DNA of 64,000 nucleotides from Polyangium sp. 15x6 (GCF_029960785.1 NZ_JASBQE010000057.1:1-64000); one strand, 5' to 3'. Shown: positions 15,076 through 23,635, counted from the stretch's first letter. The notes: a model not told the origin generated them from the letters alone. Made by a program: numbers and translations.

Positions 15076-15696
15076 ATGAGCGCGAGCGTCCTCGGGCGGT
15101 CACAGGCCGGCCGAGACGAGGCCGCGGTCGTGGCCTCGCCCCTGGATCTCGATCGGGCTCGCCGCGCCGGCGCGGGCGAGCCCGCGGCCCAGGCGTGGCT
15201 CGTGATGGAGCTGCTCCCGAGCGTCCGGCGGATCGCGCGGGCCTTCCTGCAGAGCCCCGCCGACGCGGACGACGTCGCCCAGCTCGCGCTGCTCGCGATC
15301 CTGAGGAGCGCCGCGACCTACCGCGGCGAGGCCAGCCTCGCGACCTGGGGGCGGCGCATCGCCGTGAGGACCGCGCTCAAGTACGTCCGCGCGGGGCGGC
15401 AGCGCGAGGCCTTGATCGCCGGTGACGAGTCGGCCGCCGACGACGTGCCCGCGTCGTCGCCCGGTCGCGACGCCGAGGCCCTGCCTCGCCATGTGCGCGA
15501 GTACCTGGACGAGCTGCCCGAGGCGCAGCGCGAAGTGATCATCCTCCACGTCGCGCTGGAGCACACGGTGGACGAGGTCGCCGAGATGACGGAGGCCAGC
15601 CGCGATACCGTGAAGAGCCGGCTGCGCCTCGGGATCGAGGCGCTGCGAAAGCAGGTCCGACAGGATATCGCCGTCGGCCGCAGGAGGTCCGCATGA
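15076..15696 (+). CDS. ECF-type RNA polymerase sigma factor
   Basis: The 206-aa protein has sigma region 2 (DADDVAQLALLAILRSAATY, then WGRRIAVRTAL) at about 60-110 and region 4 (LPEAQREVIILHVALEHTVD, EVAEMTEAS, DTVKSRL) at about 145-195, and lacks regions 1 and 3, as in ECF sigma factors. It directs RNA polymerase to a specific promoter set. A start at 15076 is preferred to 15049, which adds a non-homologous leader. Its stop overlaps the ATG of the next gene (ATGA), and that gene has the topology of a membrane-anchored anti-sigma partner, so the pair probably works as a surface-stress switch. Confidence 0.85.
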   Translation: MSASVLGRSQAGRDEAAVVASPLDLDRARRAGAGEPAAQAWLVMELLPSVRRIARAFLQSPADADDVAQLALLAILRSAATYRGEASLATWGRRIAVRTALKYVRAGRQREALIAGDESAADDVPASSPGRDAEALPRHVREYLDELPEAQREVIILHVALEHTVDEVAEMTEASRDTVKSRLRLGIEALRKQVRQDIAVGRRRSA

Positions 15697-16673
15697 AGCC
15701 GATGAAGCGTGCCTCGGACGAGGAGCGCTGGATCTCCCTCGTGGCGGCCCGGGGCCGTGGGCAGCCGCTCACGCCCGAGGAGGTCGAGTTCGTCCGTCAT
15801 CAGGAAGAGGCCGATCCGGAGCTCGCCGACGAAGCGGCGTTGTGGGCCGAGATCGGCCGGCTGGGGTCGCCGCGCGGGGAAGGCGCCGAGGTCGACGACG
15901 GCGTGATGGCCTCACGGGTCCTCGCGAAGATGCAGGAGGAGCGTGCCCCGTCGTCCGTGGAGCTCTTTCCGGAGCCGCGCCCGCGATCCCTCACGCGCCC
16001 CATGACGAGGCGCGGGGTCGCGGGGCTCGCCGCCGCGGTCGCCTTCGCGGCGGCGCTGGGCGCCTTCGCGGCCACGTGGGTGAACACGCGCTTCGGGGGG
16101 CCGGAGCCGCGCCCGATCGAGGGCACCGACGCCGGACCGCCTCCGTCTGCTCACACGACCGCGCCGCCGAAGCCGGTCGAGGTCGTGGCGCCGATGCCTT
16201 CCTCGGTCGAGGCGCCCGTCGCGAGCGTGGCCGAGGCGCCCGTCGCGGCGGCCCCGCCCCGGGTGGCGGATCAGGACGGGAAGCGCGGCAAGGTGAGCGC
16301 AGGATCGAGCGCCGACGAGCTCCTGGGCGAAGCGCAGGCCGCGCTCGCCGCGGGCCGGACCCGGGACGCGATCACGACGTATCAAACGCTGCTCGCGCGT
16401 TACCCCGAGAGCTCCGAGGCGCGGGCCGCGCTGGTATCGCTCGGGCGCCTCTCACTCGCGGGCGGGAGCGCAACCTCCGCGCTCGGCTATTTCGATCGTT
16501 ACCTGGCGAGCGGGGGCGGCGCGCTCGTGATCGAGGCCCACTACGGTCGCATCCAGGCGCTCCAGCAGCTCGGGCGCGCCGGCGAGGCGCAGGCGGCGAT
16601 CGACGATTTCCTCACTCGTCACGGCGACAGCGTGTACGCGACCCGGCTGCGCGAGCAGCGCAAAGGGCATTAG
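15693..16673 (+). CDS. Single-span membrane protein with TPR tail, probable anti-sigma partner
   Basis: The 326-aa protein has a cytoplasmic helical N-terminus (1-105), a single transmembrane helix at about 108-130, a Pro/Ala linker, and C-terminal TPR-like repeats (ELLGEAQAALAAGRTRDAIT, then YPESSEARAALVSLGRL and RYLASGGG...) similar to tol-pal YbgF-type tails. The ATGA overlap with the sigma gene and this topology point to an anti-sigma role in which the N-terminus holds the sigma factor and the periplasmic TPR part senses the envelope. No classical ZAS Cys motif is visible, so this role is inferred from context. Confidence 0.75.
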   Translation: MKPMKRASDEERWISLVAARGRGQPLTPEEVEFVRHQEEADPELADEAALWAEIGRLGSPRGEGAEVDDGVMASRVLAKMQEERAPSSVELFPEPRPRSLTRPMTRRGVAGLAAAVAFAAALGAFAATWVNTRFGGPEPRPIEGTDAGPPPSAHTTAPPKPVEVVAPMPSSVEAPVASVAEAPVAAAPPRVADQDGKRGKVSAGSSADELLGEAQAALAAGRTRDAITTYQTLLARYPESSEARAALVSLGRLSLAGGSATSALGYFDRYLASGGGALVIEAHYGRIQALQQLGRAGEAQAAIDDFLTRHGDSVYATRLREQRKGH

Positions 16674-16712
16674 AGCTCTCGACGAGATTCGAGCGCCCTC
16701 GGTTCTTTTTTT
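16664..16712 (+). terminator. Possible rho-independent terminator after the sigma/TPR operon
   Basis: AGGGC (16664-16668) can pair with GCCCT (16694-16698), enclosing a second imperfect stem GCTCTCGA/TTCGAGC, and is followed by a run of seven T at about 16706-16712. The stem overlaps the stop codon region. The stem is imperfect, so confidence is limited. Confidence 0.4.
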
Positions 16713-16813
16713 GACCCGCTCTCGCGCCCCCCGGGCACGAGGGCGGCACAGAGCGGCGGGGGCATGTCCGAACACGCCTGTCGAGCGTCACGCTCCAAAG
16801 GACCCGAGGAAGC

Positions 16814-18808
16814 ATGGTCATGTTCAACAAGTTCACGATGCAGGGGATTTTCGCATTGGCGCTGGGTTCGTCGCTCGCCGCGTGCGGCGCCGAGGAGACG
16901 GGTGTAGGGGACACCGAGAACGTCGGAGAGAATGCCCAAAAGCTCCAGTCCTTCGCCGCGCCGTTCCGGGACGGGTCGACGATGCGCGGCAGCTCCGCGG
17001 ATTGGGATCCCCAACACGGCAAGGCTTCTTGCGCCCCCGGCGAGGTGGTGAGCGGCATCAGCGTGTCGCCCACGGATCACCAAGGCCGGAGCGCGCTCTG
17101 CAAGGAGGGCGACGCCGCGAAATTCACGGGGAACGTGGTGGAGACGATGGTGCTCGCCGACGCGGACGAGCGCCGGGCGTCGCGCCTCGGCGACTGGGCG
17201 CCCGGGTTCTACAAGCTCGAGTGCGGCTACGGCGAGTACGTGAGCGGCGTCAGCGAGAACGCCGCGCAGTACCAGGGCAACAACAAGTTCCACGGGCTCC
17301 AGTGCGCGCAGGGGGTGGGGTTCACCGAGGACACGGCCTGCACCGTGCGGACCTTCGACACCCGCGACGATCGCGGAGACTGGACGCGCTTGGAATGGGA
17401 CTACGGCGGGTACAAGGGCGAGTGCGCGATCAATGAGCACGTGGCCGGCGTGAGCATTTCGCCCTCGAGTGGTGGCCCGCATTCGATCCTGTGCTGCCAG
17501 AGCTCCGGGCCCGCGCCCACGATGTCGCCCGGCGCGACGTTCTGGGGAACGGGCCCGCTCATGACGTTCACCGCGCAGACGGCGACGGAGTGTTACACCC
17601 CCTGCCTCGAAGACGCGTCGTGCACGGGCGGTACCTTCAATCCGGACAAGCAGGCCTGCTGGCTCCGCACGGGGAGCGCGACCGTCGGCGACGGGCTCGT
17701 GTCGGACAACGCGTTCACGGTGTCGTCGAGCCTGCGCGACGCGTATTACCTGTCGCTGATGCACGCGGGTCGGACCTTCTGGGGGGCGGGGGGGACGGCG
17801 AGCCCGGGGCTCCGCACCTTCTCCACGCCGAGCGCGGCGGTGTGTTATCAGGCCTGTCTCGTGGACCCGTCGTGCGCGGGCGGTACCTTCAATCCGGACA
17901 AGCAGGCCTGCTGGCTCCGCGCGGGGCAGGCGGACATCGGCGACGGGCTCGTGTCGGACTTCGCGTTCGTGATGCCCTCCGCCCAGCGCGACGAGGCGCT
18001 GCGCTTCTTGGGTGAAAAGTTCGCGCCGCGGCTGCGCTTCGACGGGGCGGCCAACGGTTACCCCATGTCCGCGCAGGCGTTCTACGACAAGGCCATCACC
18101 CAGAACGCGGGCATCAGCGTGAACGACGACGCCGCCTCGCTGTCCACGGGCGCCATCCCGACGTATTACCAGACCATCACTTGCGGCGCGCAGGTGCGGC
18201 TCATGTACTGGTTCTTCTACGGCTACCAGGAGGACTGCGACGGGAGCTCCGGCTCCCACCCCGGCGACTGGGAGCGGGTCATGGTGACCCTGAGCGAGGA
18301 TCGGAGCCGGATCGCCGCCGTCACCTACTGGATGCACGGCAAGTCCTACACGCGGCTCCCGGCGCGCGGCTCGGTCGCCATCGAAGATGTCACCCACCCC
18401 GTCATCTACATAGGCAAAGACTCGCACGCGGCCTTCTACAACCAGGGCGGGAGCAGCAACACCTGCCTGCCCTGGGAGGAGTTCCGCAACAACAGCACCG
18501 GCGTTCACCTCGATACATGGAACAAGCTCGTCAGTCTCGACGGGAACGAGGAGCCCTGGATGCTCCACGACCGGCAGGGCGGCTTCTCCTGGGGCAACGG
18601 CGGCGTGGGCACCCACCCGACCCAGGCCGGACCGAGCTGCAACATGGCCGCGGCCACCTGGGACGACGCTATCCCCACCTGGTGGCACGCCGACTGCGAG
18701 TACGGGGATACGGAGGCATTGGGCACCTGCTGGACGTCGGGTTGGGACTCGTACACCAAAGCCTGGACCATCGGCATCACGGACCGAGGCCTCATCGTGG
18801 GGAACTGA
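16814..18808 (+). CDS. Lipoprotein with two PAN/apple-like modules and a Vps62-like domain
   Basis: The 664-aa lipoprotein has a lipobox LAAC (Cys24). Residues about 50-230 contain repeated GEVVSGISVSP/GEYVSGVSEN-type segments with paired Cys. Residues about 240-385 hold two near-identical modules, each with FWG...CY..CL.D.SC.GGTFNPDKQACWLR, a PAN/apple-like layout. Residues about 395-660 resemble the Vps62 family: HPGDWERVMVTL, YIGKDSHAAFYNQGG and a final WHADCEYGD segment. The domain's biochemical role is unknown even in fungi. The protein is probably displayed on the cell surface. Confidence 0.8.
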   Translation: MVMFNKFTMQGIFALALGSSLAACGAEETGVGDTENVGENAQKLQSFAAPFRDGSTMRGSSADWDPQHGKASCAPGEVVSGISVSPTDHQGRSALCKEGDAAKFTGNVVETMVLADADERRASRLGDWAPGFYKLECGYGEYVSGVSENAAQYQGNNKFHGLQCAQGVGFTEDTACTVRTFDTRDDRGDWTRLEWDYGGYKGECAINEHVAGVSISPSSGGPHSILCCQSSGPAPTMSPGATFWGTGPLMTFTAQTATECYTPCLEDASCTGGTFNPDKQACWLRTGSATVGDGLVSDNAFTVSSSLRDAYYLSLMHAGRTFWGAGGTASPGLRTFSTPSAAVCYQACLVDPSCAGGTFNPDKQACWLRAGQADIGDGLVSDFAFVMPSAQRDEALRFLGEKFAPRLRFDGAANGYPMSAQAFYDKAITQNAGISVNDDAASLSTGAIPTYYQTITCGAQVRLMYWFFYGYQEDCDGSSGSHPGDWERVMVTLSEDRSRIAAVTYWMHGKSYTRLPARGSVAIEDVTHPVIYIGKDSHAAFYNQGGSSNTCLPWEEFRNNSTGVHLDTWNKLVSLDGNEEPWMLHDRQGGFSWGNGGVGTHPTQAGPSCNMAAATWDDAIPTWWHADCEYGDTEALGTCWTSGWDSYTKAWTIGITDRGLIVGN

Positions 18809-18851
18809 GCGACCACGCGCCCACGGTTCGTATGGGCGAAATCGGCGGGCG

Positions 18852-19685
18852 TCAGGGCAAACGCGCCGTCGCCTTGGCAGCCAGGCGCTCGAGTGCGTCG
18901 AACACGCACGTCTGCTGCCGCGCATTGAGGGTCACGACCATGCTGACGCGGCCCTTCGCCACCGCCACACGGCACAACGAGCCCGTCACGAGATGTTGTG
19001 CCGCGTCGCCCAGGCCGGACACGAGTTTCACCTGCGTCGCCTGCTCGTGAGGACCTGTCACCATGGCCGTGGCTTCCGTCGCGGTCCGGTGCGATCGAAG
19101 ATAAACGATCACGAATCGCCCATCCTCCGCGTGGAAGTCTCGACTGCAGTTGTTTTCCGTCGAGGGCGGCTCTTCGTCGGCTGACGGCCTCACGGAAATG
19201 CCGAGGTCCGCTTGGATGTCCTCCGGCGTGAGCAATCGATCGCAATCGAGGGGAACGCTCGCAAAGGGGTGGCTTTCTTCGCAGGCGAGGACGGCGTCGC
19301 CTGTCTTCGCGGCGAGGAAGCAGGCGGCACGGCCTGCCCAGCGGTCCTTGTCATCAGCCCGTCCAGCCGACTCCTCCTCCAGACACTCCCGAATGAACTC
19401 TTGCTCTTTGCCTTCGTTCTCCGGGCGCCCGGCGGTCGAGAGCTCCTGCGAAATGACGGAACGCAGGTGCTCACATACCTCCCGCGGGCCCGGCGGTTGG
19501 GCTGTGGGAGCGCCCGTCGCATCCGTGGCGTCCGCGGGGGGAGGGGGCGCAGCGCCGCCGCACGCACTGAAAGCCGCGGGGAGCACGAGGACACACGCCA
19601 GGAGCCTCACGAGTGTTCGCCGACAGACCGTGTCAATGCATTCGGAGGAGCGATGAAAGAAGCCGTATGAAAGGCTGTTCGTCAT
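18852..19685 (-). CDS. Lipoprotein, hypothetical
   Basis: A lipoprotein of up to 277 aa. The signal segment VRLLACVLVLPAAFSAC ends in a lipobox at the Cys; the true start may be the ATG at 19685 or a GTG closer to the signal. After a Pro/Ala linker the mature part has six or more Cys and the segment CDRLLTPEDIQADLGISVRP, then a beta-rich C-terminus (RFVIVYLRSHRT ... TGSLCRVAVAKGRVSMVVTL). This resembles DUF3558-like lipoproteins in layout, but I cannot confirm that. It converges with the Vps62-like gene (43 bp apart). Confidence 0.7.
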   Translation of the reverse strand: MTNSLSYGFFHRSSECIDTVCRRTLVRLLACVLVLPAAFSACGGAAPPPPADATDATGAPTAQPPGPREVCEHLRSVISQELSTAGRPENEGKEQEFIRECLEEESAGRADDKDRWAGRAACFLAAKTGDAVLACEESHPFASVPLDCDRLLTPEDIQADLGISVRPSADEEPPSTENNCSRDFHAEDGRFVIVYLRSHRTATEATAMVTGPHEQATQVKLVSGLGDAAQHLVTGSLCRVAVAKGRVSMVVTLNARQQTCVFDALERLAAKATARLP

Positions 19686-19801
19686 GGCGGCGCCATGGGT
19701 AGCACGGCACACGCAAAAAGGACACGCATATCGCCCCCCAAGAAGAGACCAAGGGCGACGGCTCGGGCCGATCCTCGCGCGCCCATGCTATAGGTTCGCG
19801 C

Positions 19802-20632
19802 ATGCAGGTGTACATCAGCGTCGACATGGAAGGGGTCGCCGGGGTGGTCCACGTGGACCAGACGCGGCGGACGGGGGCCGATTACGAGCGGGCGCGCCGG
19901 TGGATGACGGACGAGGCCAACGCTGCCGTGATGGGGGCATTCGAGGGCGGCGCGACGAGCGTGCTCGTGAATGATTCGCATGGCGACATGCGGAATCTCC
20001 TGCTCGACGAGCTCGATCCGCGGGCGGAGATCGTCACGGGATCGCTGAAGCCGCTCTCGATGGTGCAGGGCATCGCGCCCGGCTTCGGTTGCGCGCTCTT
20101 CGTCGGGTACCACGCGGGCGCTGGGAGTCGCGCGGGCATCCTCGACCATACGTTTTTTGGTCGGGTGGTGGCGCGCTGTCGCGTCGGCGGACGCGATTTC
20201 AACGAGACGGCCATCAATGCGGCCGTGTGCGGCGCGCTGGGGATCCCCGTGGCGCTCGTGACGGGGGATCAGACGGTATGCGCGCAGGCGCGGGACATCC
20301 TGGGCGAGGTGGAGACGGTGCAGGTGAAGGAGGCGATCACCCGGTATGCGGCGCGGAGCCTGTCCCCGATTGCCGCGCGGAAGCGCATTCGTGATGGAGC
20401 GTCGCGGGCCGTGCAGCGTGCGGGCGAAGGGGCGTTTTCGCCGTTCCGTCCGGCTTTGCCGCTCGATCTGGAGATCGACTTCGTCAATTCGGCGTGCGCG
20501 GACGTGGCGGAGCTCGTGCCGTTCACGGAACGGCGGTCCGGTACGGCGTGCGGGTATCGGGCGCCGGATGCGGCGACGGTGGTGCAGGTGATCGAGGCGT
20601 GGACGATTCTGGCGGCGTCGACGATGATTTGA
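19802..20632 (+). CDS. dppA: D-aminopeptidase, DppA family (M55)
   Basis: The 276-aa protein matches Bacillus DppA throughout. The zinc ligands are visible: D8 and E10 in SVDMEG, H60 in NDSHGDM, H104 in GYHAG; the His of ILDHTF at 116 corresponds to the catalytic His, and the NETAINAAVCG segment carries the last ligand Glu. Length is standard. DppA forms a decameric ring and hydrolyses D-Ala-containing di- and tripeptides, here probably peptidoglycan-derived or antibiotic-type D-peptides. It stands alone between a divergent lipoprotein gene and another lipoprotein gene. Confidence 0.93.
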   Translation: MQVYISVDMEGVAGVVHVDQTRRTGADYERARRWMTDEANAAVMGAFEGGATSVLVNDSHGDMRNLLLDELDPRAEIVTGSLKPLSMVQGIAPGFGCALFVGYHAGAGSRAGILDHTFFGRVVARCRVGGRDFNETAINAAVCGALGIPVALVTGDQTVCAQARDILGEVETVQVKEAITRYAARSLSPIAARKRIRDGASRAVQRAGEGAFSPFRPALPLDLEIDFVNSACADVAELVPFTERRSGTACGYRAPDAATVVQVIEAWTILAASTMI

Positions 20633-20823
20633 CGGGTGGGATCGACGCGCGACGTCGGAAGTCAAGCTGCAAGCAGCCTTCGTTTTTGCATTCCACCTCC
20701 GCTGCCGGAGGACGACGGTGGTGCAATGCGTAGGCGACCTTTTCGGCGGATTCTCCACCTCGAGCCACTTCACGTCGCGCGCCGCGGTTGACCCGCCTCT
20801 CGTCGCTGGGTATTCAAACCGCC

Positions 20824-22089
20824 ATGCGCAACATCGGCTCATTGGCCATTTCGCTCCTTCTCTACGCCTCGATCGTCGGATGCGGCAGCTCGAACGAGAA
20901 TCCACCTTCGTCAACGGATGGAAGCGGGGGGAATGGGGGCGCGGGCGGCTCCATGGGCGAAGGGGGCGCGGGCGGCGCGGGCGGTGAAGCCGGCGCGGGC
21001 AGCGTGTGGGGGACCTTCGAAAAACCCTTCGCTGCGGACTCGCTCTGGAACAGCCACCCCAAGAACCCCGTCCTGGGCGACTACCAGATTCCGCCGACGC
21101 CCAATCCGGCCTTTTATCCCTCGGTGGGCGGAGGCGCTTTCTCGACGACCATCTTCCGCGCGTCGGAGAGCGACCCGCCGATGCAGGTGCTCGGCCAAGG
21201 CGGCGCCGCGGGCCCGAGCTGCCCCGACGTCGGCGGATCGTGCACCGTGACCATTCCCCACTGGCCCGCCTCGGTCGAGGGCGCGTCGGGGAGCGATGGG
21301 CACGCCGACATCGTCGACGAGAAGGCGGGCATCATTCATTCGTTCTGGCAGCTCAAGAAAGACGCCGCGGGCGCCTGGACCGCGGCCATGTATTCATGGT
21401 CCCCCCTCGGCGGCTCGGGCTGGGGCGATCCGGCGCATTACTCCCAGGGGGCGCGCGCTTCCGGCGTGTGCACCGCCGCCGGCCTCATTCGCGTGCACGA
21501 GGCCGACGACGGGGAAGAGATGTTCCACCACGCGCTGGCCCTGTCGCTGGATGGCACCGCGATGAAGACGGGCTTCGTCTTTCCGGCCACCCTCGAGGAC
21601 GGCGATAGCGCGTCGGGCTACAAGGGGCAGATTCCGATGGGCTCGCTCCTGATGCTGCCGCCGGATTACGACACGTCGAACGTCACGTCGCCGGGTCTCT
21701 TGAAGGTCATCAAGACGCTCCAGGTCTACGGGGCCCGCCTCGTCGACAGGAACACCGATACGCCGTTCGTCATCTACGTGGAGAACGGCAGCAAGTTCAC
21801 GGTCTCGACGAAGCCGCCCGGCGAGTGGGACAGCGTGGTGGCCCATCAGCTCTTCGACGTCGCCCACGCGCTGCGCGTGATGACGGGCTCCGACGGGTAC
21901 ATCGACGGCGACGGCAAGGAGTTCGTGCCGAACATGAACCTCAATCGCATGTCGATGCGGGGCCCCTGGAATGGCGCCGGTGGGGCCTTCGGCTTCGTCA
22001 TGCCCGCGGACAACGGGTATCCGATCCTCATCGCGAAGAGCGGCGTCGGTCAGGCGTCCTCGGTGCGGGGCATTCTCGTCGCCGAGTGA
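20824..22089 (+). CDS. Secreted lipoprotein with Gly-rich linker, unknown function
   Basis: The 421-aa product (start MRNIGSLAISLLL) has a lipobox IVGC near residue 20, then a Ser/Gly linker (GGNGGAGGSMGEGGAGGAGG) to about 60 and a single large domain. The domain begins KPFAADSLWNSHP, has a central SDGHADIVDEKAGIIHSFWQ, and ends SVRGILVAE. I have seen the PFAADS.WN opening in other uncharacterised secreted proteins with a predicted beta-sandwich fold. The ATG at 20824 is chosen because it directly precedes the signal peptide. Function unknown. Confidence 0.75.
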   Translation: MRNIGSLAISLLLYASIVGCGSSNENPPSSTDGSGGNGGAGGSMGEGGAGGAGGEAGAGSVWGTFEKPFAADSLWNSHPKNPVLGDYQIPPTPNPAFYPSVGGGAFSTTIFRASESDPPMQVLGQGGAAGPSCPDVGGSCTVTIPHWPASVEGASGSDGHADIVDEKAGIIHSFWQLKKDAAGAWTAAMYSWSPLGGSGWGDPAHYSQGARASGVCTAAGLIRVHEADDGEEMFHHALALSLDGTAMKTGFVFPATLEDGDSASGYKGQIPMGSLLMLPPDYDTSNVTSPGLLKVIKTLQVYGARLVDRNTDTPFVIYVENGSKFTVSTKPPGEWDSVVAHQLFDVAHALRVMTGSDGYIDGDGKEFVPNMNLNRMSMRGPWNGAGGAFGFVMPADNGYPILIAKSGVGQASSVRGILVAE

Positions 22090-22092
22090 GGC

Positions 22093-22210
22093 GTCGCCGT
22101 TCCAGCCGATTTCGAGCCCGTCGAAGTTCCAGCTCTTCTCGATCCGGTAGCGCATGATCGAGGAAGGATCGAACTTCGTATCGTTCGTATCCTCATCATG
22201 TCCCCTTGGA
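22093..22210 (-). pseudogene. Possible astacin/matrixin-like metalloprotease scrap
   Basis: A 38-codon minus-strand stretch reads FDPSSIMRYRIEKSWNFDG followed by LEIGWNGD, which looks like the Met-turn region of an M12-type zinc metalloprotease (SIMRY). The zinc-binding HExxH part is absent on both sides, with a gene end on one side and the 318-bp repeat on the other. It would be a short remnant left by a rearrangement. Confidence 0.3.
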
Positions 22211-22238
22211 AACTGCGGAGAGCCTCGTTGACGTGAGG

Positions 22239-22556
22239 CGCCGCGCTGGGGCGTTGCCCCAGGCCCCACCAGGGGTTGTCCACCCCTGGACCCGGACCAG
22301 CGCAAGCGCTGGACCCGGGGTCGATGAACTGCGCGATGCGCAGTTCATCGAACAGGCCCGAGGCAAGACCAAGGGCGACCCTGCCAGCCAAGACAGCCGC
22401 GCTGCCCTTTCGACGGGCAAGGCTCTCTCACGGGCCCGTTGGAAGAACTGCGCATCGCGCAGTTCTTCCACCTTCGGTCCAGGCCGTGCCTGGTCCGGGT
22501 CGAGGGGCGGATAGCCCCCGCGGGGTCCGGGGCAGCGCCCCGGCGCGGCGTCCCCC
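22239..22556 (+). repeat. Dispersed 318-bp element of eight hairpins, full copy
   Basis: First half (22239-22350): CTGGGGCGTTGCCCCAG; CCAGGGG/CCCCTGG; CCAGCGCAAGCGCTGG; CGATGAACTGCGC/GCGCAGTTCATCG. Spacer of about 90 bp. Second, inverted half (22441-22556): GGAAGAACTGCGC/GCGCAGTTCTTCC; CCAGGCCGTGCCTGG; GGGGC/GCCCC; CCGGGGCAGCGCCCCGG. Full copies with the same order are at 27924-28243 and 59157-59472. The stems are conserved as pairs while their sequences differ. It lies between two same-strand genes. Confidence 0.95.
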
Positions 22557-22641
22557 AAAGGCGCGCGCTGGATTTTCGGGGAGAGCCCATTGCGCCGTGA
22601 AGGCCGGACACAACATTCGGAAATGGGAAAGGGGGTGCCGT

Positions 22642-23337
22642 ATGGCCGTGAGAGGTCAAAAGGAAAGGTCCGCTCTTCGGAGCGCCAAACGATTCGTCGC
22701 CGAGGAACTGGACGAGAGGCTCGAAGCGGAGCCCGTCGTGCTGGACGAGGTCGATCCCTCCGAGGGCACGCAGCCGCCCGAGGATTGGGACACTCATGCC
22801 CACCAGGACGACGAAGACGTCTGGGAGGGCGTGGAGACGAGCGCCGCGCCGGGCAAGTCGAGCTTCGAGGCCGCGCCGGCGAAGGGGCGATCCATCAATG
22901 GATTCAGCGTGGGGCCCGCGAAGCGCATCGGGGTCAAGACGTACCGCGTCCCGGGCACGAACGTGTCCTTGTCGGTCCGCGCGATCATCGCCCCGCTGCT
23001 CATCGGCTTCGCCAAGGAATTCCACCAGAAGGTGGAGAAGCTCCGCAAGGGCTGGTGCTGGGGGCACGCGAATCGCAACATCCGCGGCTCGAAGCGGCCC
23101 TCGTTCCACGCGGCCGGCATCGCGATCGATCTGAACGCGCCGAAGCACCCGCTGGGGCGCGCCAACACGTTCAGCGTGGCCCAGCGCAAGACGATCAACG
23201 CGCTTTGCAAGAAATACGGCCTTCGCTGGGGAGGCAACTACCGCCGCCGCAAGGACGACATGCACTTCGAGGTGATCCTGCCCCGCGCGAAGGCGGTGGC
23301 GCTGGCGAAGCGGATCCAGAAGGGCGGGGCGCGGTAG
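22642..23337 (+). CDS. M15-family D-Ala-D-Ala carboxypeptidase/endolysin-like protein
   Basis: The 231-aa protein (start MAVRGQKERSALRS; purine-rich GGGAAAGGGGG upstream) has a charged disordered N-terminus to about 85 and an M15 (VanY/endolysin) domain after it. Zinc-site signatures: HAAGIAIDLN (H and D ligands) and DDMHFEV (catalytic Asp/Glu and third His). No signal peptide is seen, so export would need another route, as for phage-type endolysins or contractile-system cargo. It precedes an MBL pseudogene and a large protease-GH19 protein on the same strand, making a local group of lytic functions. Confidence 0.8.
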   Translation: MAVRGQKERSALRSAKRFVAEELDERLEAEPVVLDEVDPSEGTQPPEDWDTHAHQDDEDVWEGVETSAAPGKSSFEAAPAKGRSINGFSVGPAKRIGVKTYRVPGTNVSLSVRAIIAPLLIGFAKEFHQKVEKLRKGWCWGHANRNIRGSKRPSFHAAGIAIDLNAPKHPLGRANTFSVAQRKTINALCKKYGLRWGGNYRRRKDDMHFEVILPRAKAVALAKRIQKGGAR

Positions 23338-23368
23338 CGCCGGAGGTGAATTGAGAGGGGGGGCGGCC

Positions 23369-23632
23369 ATGCGAAGGGGCGCGCAAAACCCGTTCACGAT
23401 CACGTTGCTCGACGTCGGAGCCGAGCAATACGGGGATGCCGTGCTCTGCCGGTTCGGGGGGATCTCCGTGCTGATCGATGGGGCGCACCCGGGCGATGCC
23501 CGCCGCAAGGCGGGCACCTCGCGCTCCAGGAGCAGCTCCGGCCGCTCCTGCCCACGCGGGAGGGCGCGTCCGTGGTGATCCTCCTTCTCATTTCGCACGC
23601 ACATCAGGACCACATCGGGGGGAGGGGAGCGC
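23369..23632 (+). pseudogene. MBL-fold hydrolase, frameshifted and truncated
   Basis: The first part (RRGAQNPFTITLLDVGAEQY, GDAVLCRFGGISVLIDGAHPGD) is the beginning of a ComEC/Rec2-like MBL-fold protein. Near 23516 a one-base loss shifts the frame, and the sequence continues as GHLALQEQLRPLLPTREG to the metal motif ISHAHQDHIGG at about 23588-23620. It then ends where the next gene starts, so two thirds of the domain are missing. It is a dead fragment, probably left after a fusion or deletion that placed the 23636 gene here. Confidence 0.65.
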
Positions 23633-23635
23633 GTC

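Noticed and set aside
19682-20914. Minus-strand 410-codon frame opposite dppA
   Set aside because: His/Arg-rich translation without motifs; dppA on the plus strand has all metal ligands.
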